Shown: piece by piece, positions 61,942 to 64,000 of the stretch
Layout: each line of letters opens with the position of its first letter
How positions within the stretch are numbered: the first letter of the stretch is position 1
From: Moraxella osloensis
GTDB lineage: Bacteria; Pseudomonadota; Gammaproteobacteria; Pseudomonadales; Moraxellaceae
Reading direction: 5' to 3'
Assembly: GCF_009867135.1 (NCBI RefSeq)
Contig: NZ_CP047227.1
Coordinates: 1-64,000 of the forward strand
Length of the DNA stretch: 64,000 bases
The notes under the pieces: model-generated
The model's input: the letters and a program-made list of their open reading frames with translations, nothing else
What the model was told of the DNA's origin: nothing
Database searches by the model: none
Program-made: the position numbers and the translations under genes

Positions 61942-62853
61942 CTAAGACACTTGCCTAGCCGTCTTTTGGGTTTGATAAACCGTTGCCACAACTAAGAGAC
62001 AAATGATTGAACTTAGCCAATTCCACTGCTCACCCATAAATAAAACCGCCACACCATATGTTAAAAATGTTTGTAATAGCTGTAACTGACTAATTGTAGC
62101 GATACCACCCATAGCTAATGCTTTATTCCAACTAAAAAAACCGAATAGTCCGCTCACGCTGGCCAAAAACAATAAGGCACCCATATGGCTAGCTTTCATC
62201 ATATTAATATGAGAAAAATCTACGAAAGCCAAGGACAGTCCTAAAATAATTGGAAAGTTGAGTACTAACATCCAGCAAATTACCTGCCACCCAGGCATGC
62301 TTTGTGATAGCTGACCACTTTGGGCATAGCCAAACCCTGCTAATATCACTGCCAAGGCTAAGTAGATATCGCCTAATACTAAACTCTGTAAATCTTTAGT
62401 CATTACCACGTAGCCTATGACCAATAGCGCCCCAACAATCGACCAAATCCAAAAGGCTAGAGGCATTATCTTTTTACTAAGCCATACCCCAAAAACGGCA
62501 GTCGATAACGGTAAAATCGCTAGTACAATCGCCCCATGACTGACAGGTACCGACTTCATAGCAAGGCTAGAGAATATCGGAAAACCGTAAATAATGCCCA
62601 GTGAACCAAGATATAAACGAATGACTTGCTGGCGATTTGGCAGAGCACAATGTTTTATCAATAAGATAATCATTGCCATAACACCGCCAATTAACGAACG
62701 CAGTAAACCTACTTCTAGACCCGTTAAGACTTGCACGGCAATTTTGCTAAAAGGCAGCGTTAAAGAAAAGGCAAAGACAGAAAACAAACCCAGTAATATC
62801 GCTGTGTTAGCTTGAGAATCGGGCGTAATATTGATGCTAGTTGAATAAGTCAT
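61942..62853 (-). CDS. EamA/DMT-family transporter
   Basis: 303 aa, ten predicted helices, two EamA domains (LGLFSVFAFSLTLPFSKIAV, FSWNKALAMGGIATISQLQL). Divergent from the MocR-type regulator at 62976 with about 120 bp between. Such pairs are common, with the regulator controlling the exporter. Substrate unknown. Confidence 0.92.
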   Translation of the reverse strand: MTYSTSINITPDSQANTAILLGLFSVFAFSLTLPFSKIAVQVLTGLEVGLLRSLIGGVMAMIILLIKHCALPNRQQVIRLYLGSLGIIYGFPIFSSLAMKSVPVSHGAIVLAILPLSTAVFGVWLSKKIMPLAFWIWSIVGALLVIGYVVMTKDLQSLVLGDIYLALAVILAGFGYAQSGQLSQSMPGWQVICWMLVLNFPIILGLSLAFVDFSHINMMKASHMGALLFLASVSGLFGFFSWNKALAMGGIATISQLQLLQTFLTYGVAVLFMGEQWNWLSSIICLLVVATVYQTQKTARQVS

Positions 62854-62975
62854 GATATCGCTTAATTTTAAAATTTAACTTACTATAAGCTAATATCACC
62901 TCACACTCCCGATACGATTTGCTAGAAATTTCCAAAATTGTATCGGTACACAATACGAACAATTTGAGCAATGTT

Positions 62976-64000
62976 ATGACCTCTAAAACCCAACAAGTGA
63001 TTACTCACATTCAAGACAATATTCATTGGCAAATCTATAAAAAAGGTGAGCGTATCCCTGCGGTACGAGAACTGGCAAAAACCTTGAATGTCTCGGCCTA
63101 TACGGTGTCGCAAGCTTACGACAAACTGGTCGCACAAGGCATAATTTATGCCAAGCAAGGCTCTGGCTATTATGTTAGCTCACCCGCCCAGCAAGTATTA
63201 GCTAAAGTTGATGTGCCTGTCCTAAACCAAAACGTATTAGATACAGGTTGGTTGCTTCAGCATTTATTTAATGAGTTTCCTGCCTCGCATTGTTCGGGTA
63301 GCGGTTTGTTATCGCCTGAATGGCTCTATCCACAAAACCACATTATTAAAGCCCATAAAAAAGTCTCCCAGCACATGAATTTTGTATATGGCTACGGTAA
63401 TTTGCAAGGCTATTTACCGCTACGACAACAACTGTCCAGGCAGTTGGCAGATATTAATATCATGGCGCATCCTGATGCAATGGTTACCACATCAGGTGTA
63501 TCGTCTGCGATTGAAACAATTGCACGAGCCATGTGCCAATCGGGTGATTATGTGTTGGTTGACGACCCAACGTGGTTTTGGATAATTGGTTGCTTGCAGC
63601 AACTTGGGCTTAATGTCATCGGTGTTAATCGAAATAGCCATGGCGTTGATATTGCGCAGTTGCAACAGATTTTAGAGAGTTATCGCCCGAAACTGTATAT
63701 TACTAACAGCGTATTGCATAACCCGACTTCGTTTAATTTGCCACCCAATAATATTTTTGAAGTACTAAGGCTTATGGCAGAATATGATTGTTATATCGTT
63801 GAGGATGATGTCTATCGGTATTTTATCGAAGACAATAACGTCATGCGATACGCCACACTCGACGGACTGCAAAGAGTATTCTATGTGACAGGGGTATCAA
63901 AAGTACTTGGCGGCAATTGGCGGGTCGGGCTGGTTTGCTGCCCACAAGTCAAACTTGAAGCAGTGTTAAGACAAAAAATGCTCACCAACATGACTTGTCC
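62976..64000 (+). CDS. MocR/PdxR-type GntR regulator with aminotransferase domain (partial)
   Basis: Starts at ATG 62976 (an earlier ATG at 62971 meets a stop at once). It runs off the right edge, with 341 codons visible. The N-terminal GntR winged helix (GERIPAVRELAKTLNVSAYT, VSQAYDKLVAQGIIY) is followed by a fold-type I aminotransferase domain: YGNLQGYLPLRQQLSRQLAD, VTTSGVSSAIE, DDPTWFW, and VTGVSKVLGGNWRVGLV with the PLP lysine. These regulators sense PLP or amino-acid derivatives. Confidence 0.93.
   Translation, partial: MTSKTQQVITHIQDNIHWQIYKKGERIPAVRELAKTLNVSAYTVSQAYDKLVAQGIIYAKQGSGYYVSSPAQQVLAKVDVPVLNQNVLDTGWLLQHLFNEFPASHCSGSGLLSPEWLYPQNHIIKAHKKVSQHMNFVYGYGNLQGYLPLRQQLSRQLADINIMAHPDAMVTTSGVSSAIETIARAMCQSGDYVLVDDPTWFWIIGCLQQLGLNVIGVNRNSHGVDIAQLQQILESYRPKLYITNSVLHNPTSFNLPPNNIFEVLRLMAEYDCYIVEDDVYRYFIEDNNVMRYATLDGLQRVFYVTGVSKVLGGNWRVGLVCCPQVKLEAVLRQKMLTNMTC

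Noticed and set aside
1..64000. tRNA, rRNA and riboswitch genes
   Set aside because: I looked for conserved tRNA arms and rRNA segments and saw none. No riboswitch could be supported by eye.

Overview
The window looks like Moraxellaceae DNA, most likely Moraxella (osloensis-like). The reasons are a BRO-type class A beta-lactamase, moderate-to-low GC, a tssJ-tssK-tssL-tssM type VI secretion (T6SS) block, and a dense load of IS66, IS3, IS4-like, IS630 and IS1 elements. An iteron-regulated Rep_3 initiator with parA and a small partner lies in the middle. The DNA is therefore either a large plasmid or a chromosome carrying an integrated plasmid backbone; the sequence alone does not decide. The species is an inference.

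Layout. 1-5.6 kb: the 3' end of an Rhs-type polymorphic toxin, cut by an IS3 and an IS66 element, followed by an intact candidate immunity gene. 5.6-6.8 kb: an IS4-like element. 7-14 kb: T6SS genes tssM, tssL (with OmpA domain), tssK and tssJ on the minus strand. 14.6-16.6 kb: BrnT/BrnA and MazE/MazF toxin-antitoxin pairs around a serine recombinase. 16.9-26.6 kb: one AAA-ATPase/PD-(D/E)XK gene split by an IS66 element that itself contains two further complete IS66 elements. Every insertion has a perfect 8-bp target duplication. 26.7-32 kb: parA with a small partner, palindromic repeats, Rep_3 gene, iterons, and two frameshifted genes (SRAP/YedK-type and DnaQ-like exonuclease), with two identical IS4-like copies. 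33.7-40 kb: sparse region with a 31-aa membrane peptide, an unknown 295-aa protein, an XRE regulator, two small exported or membrane proteins, an RHH-like protein, an IS1-type transposase and the beta-lactamase. 40.1-46.6 kb: a second IS66 copy and an IS630 both inside a 54-codon gene, then a decayed IS3 carrying a nested IS407-type element. 46.6-52.2 kb: a four-gene minus-strand cassette (unknown protein, ORC/CDC6-like AAA ATPase, phosphoribosyltransferase-like protein, DNA methyltransferase). 52.3-53.4 kb: IS3 debris. 53.4-64 kb: ordinary accessory metabolism (LysR, GST, EamA exporters, cupins, PEBP, AraC/PfpI, racemase, MocR-type regulator) with truncated cupin, pfpI and leuA genes at IS3 junctions.

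Two things stand out. First, the cassette at 46.6-52.2 kb pairs a modification-type methyltransferase with a P-loop ATPase, a PRPP-loop protein and an unassigned partner, with no recognisable restriction nuclease. It sits between IS remnants like a defence-island cargo and is the best candidate for a little-described conflict system. Second, short palindromic sequences (about 20-60 bp, core AAGCACTGCTT with compensating arm changes) are embedded inside transposase genes at seven or eight places. They occupy equivalent positions in two diverged IS3 elements and replace the catalytic-glutamate region of one IS66 transposase. None was found outside transposon sequence here.

The insertion history can be read in several places: the Rhs tip, the AAA/nuclease gene and the 54-codon gene can be rejoined on paper by removing the mobile elements.
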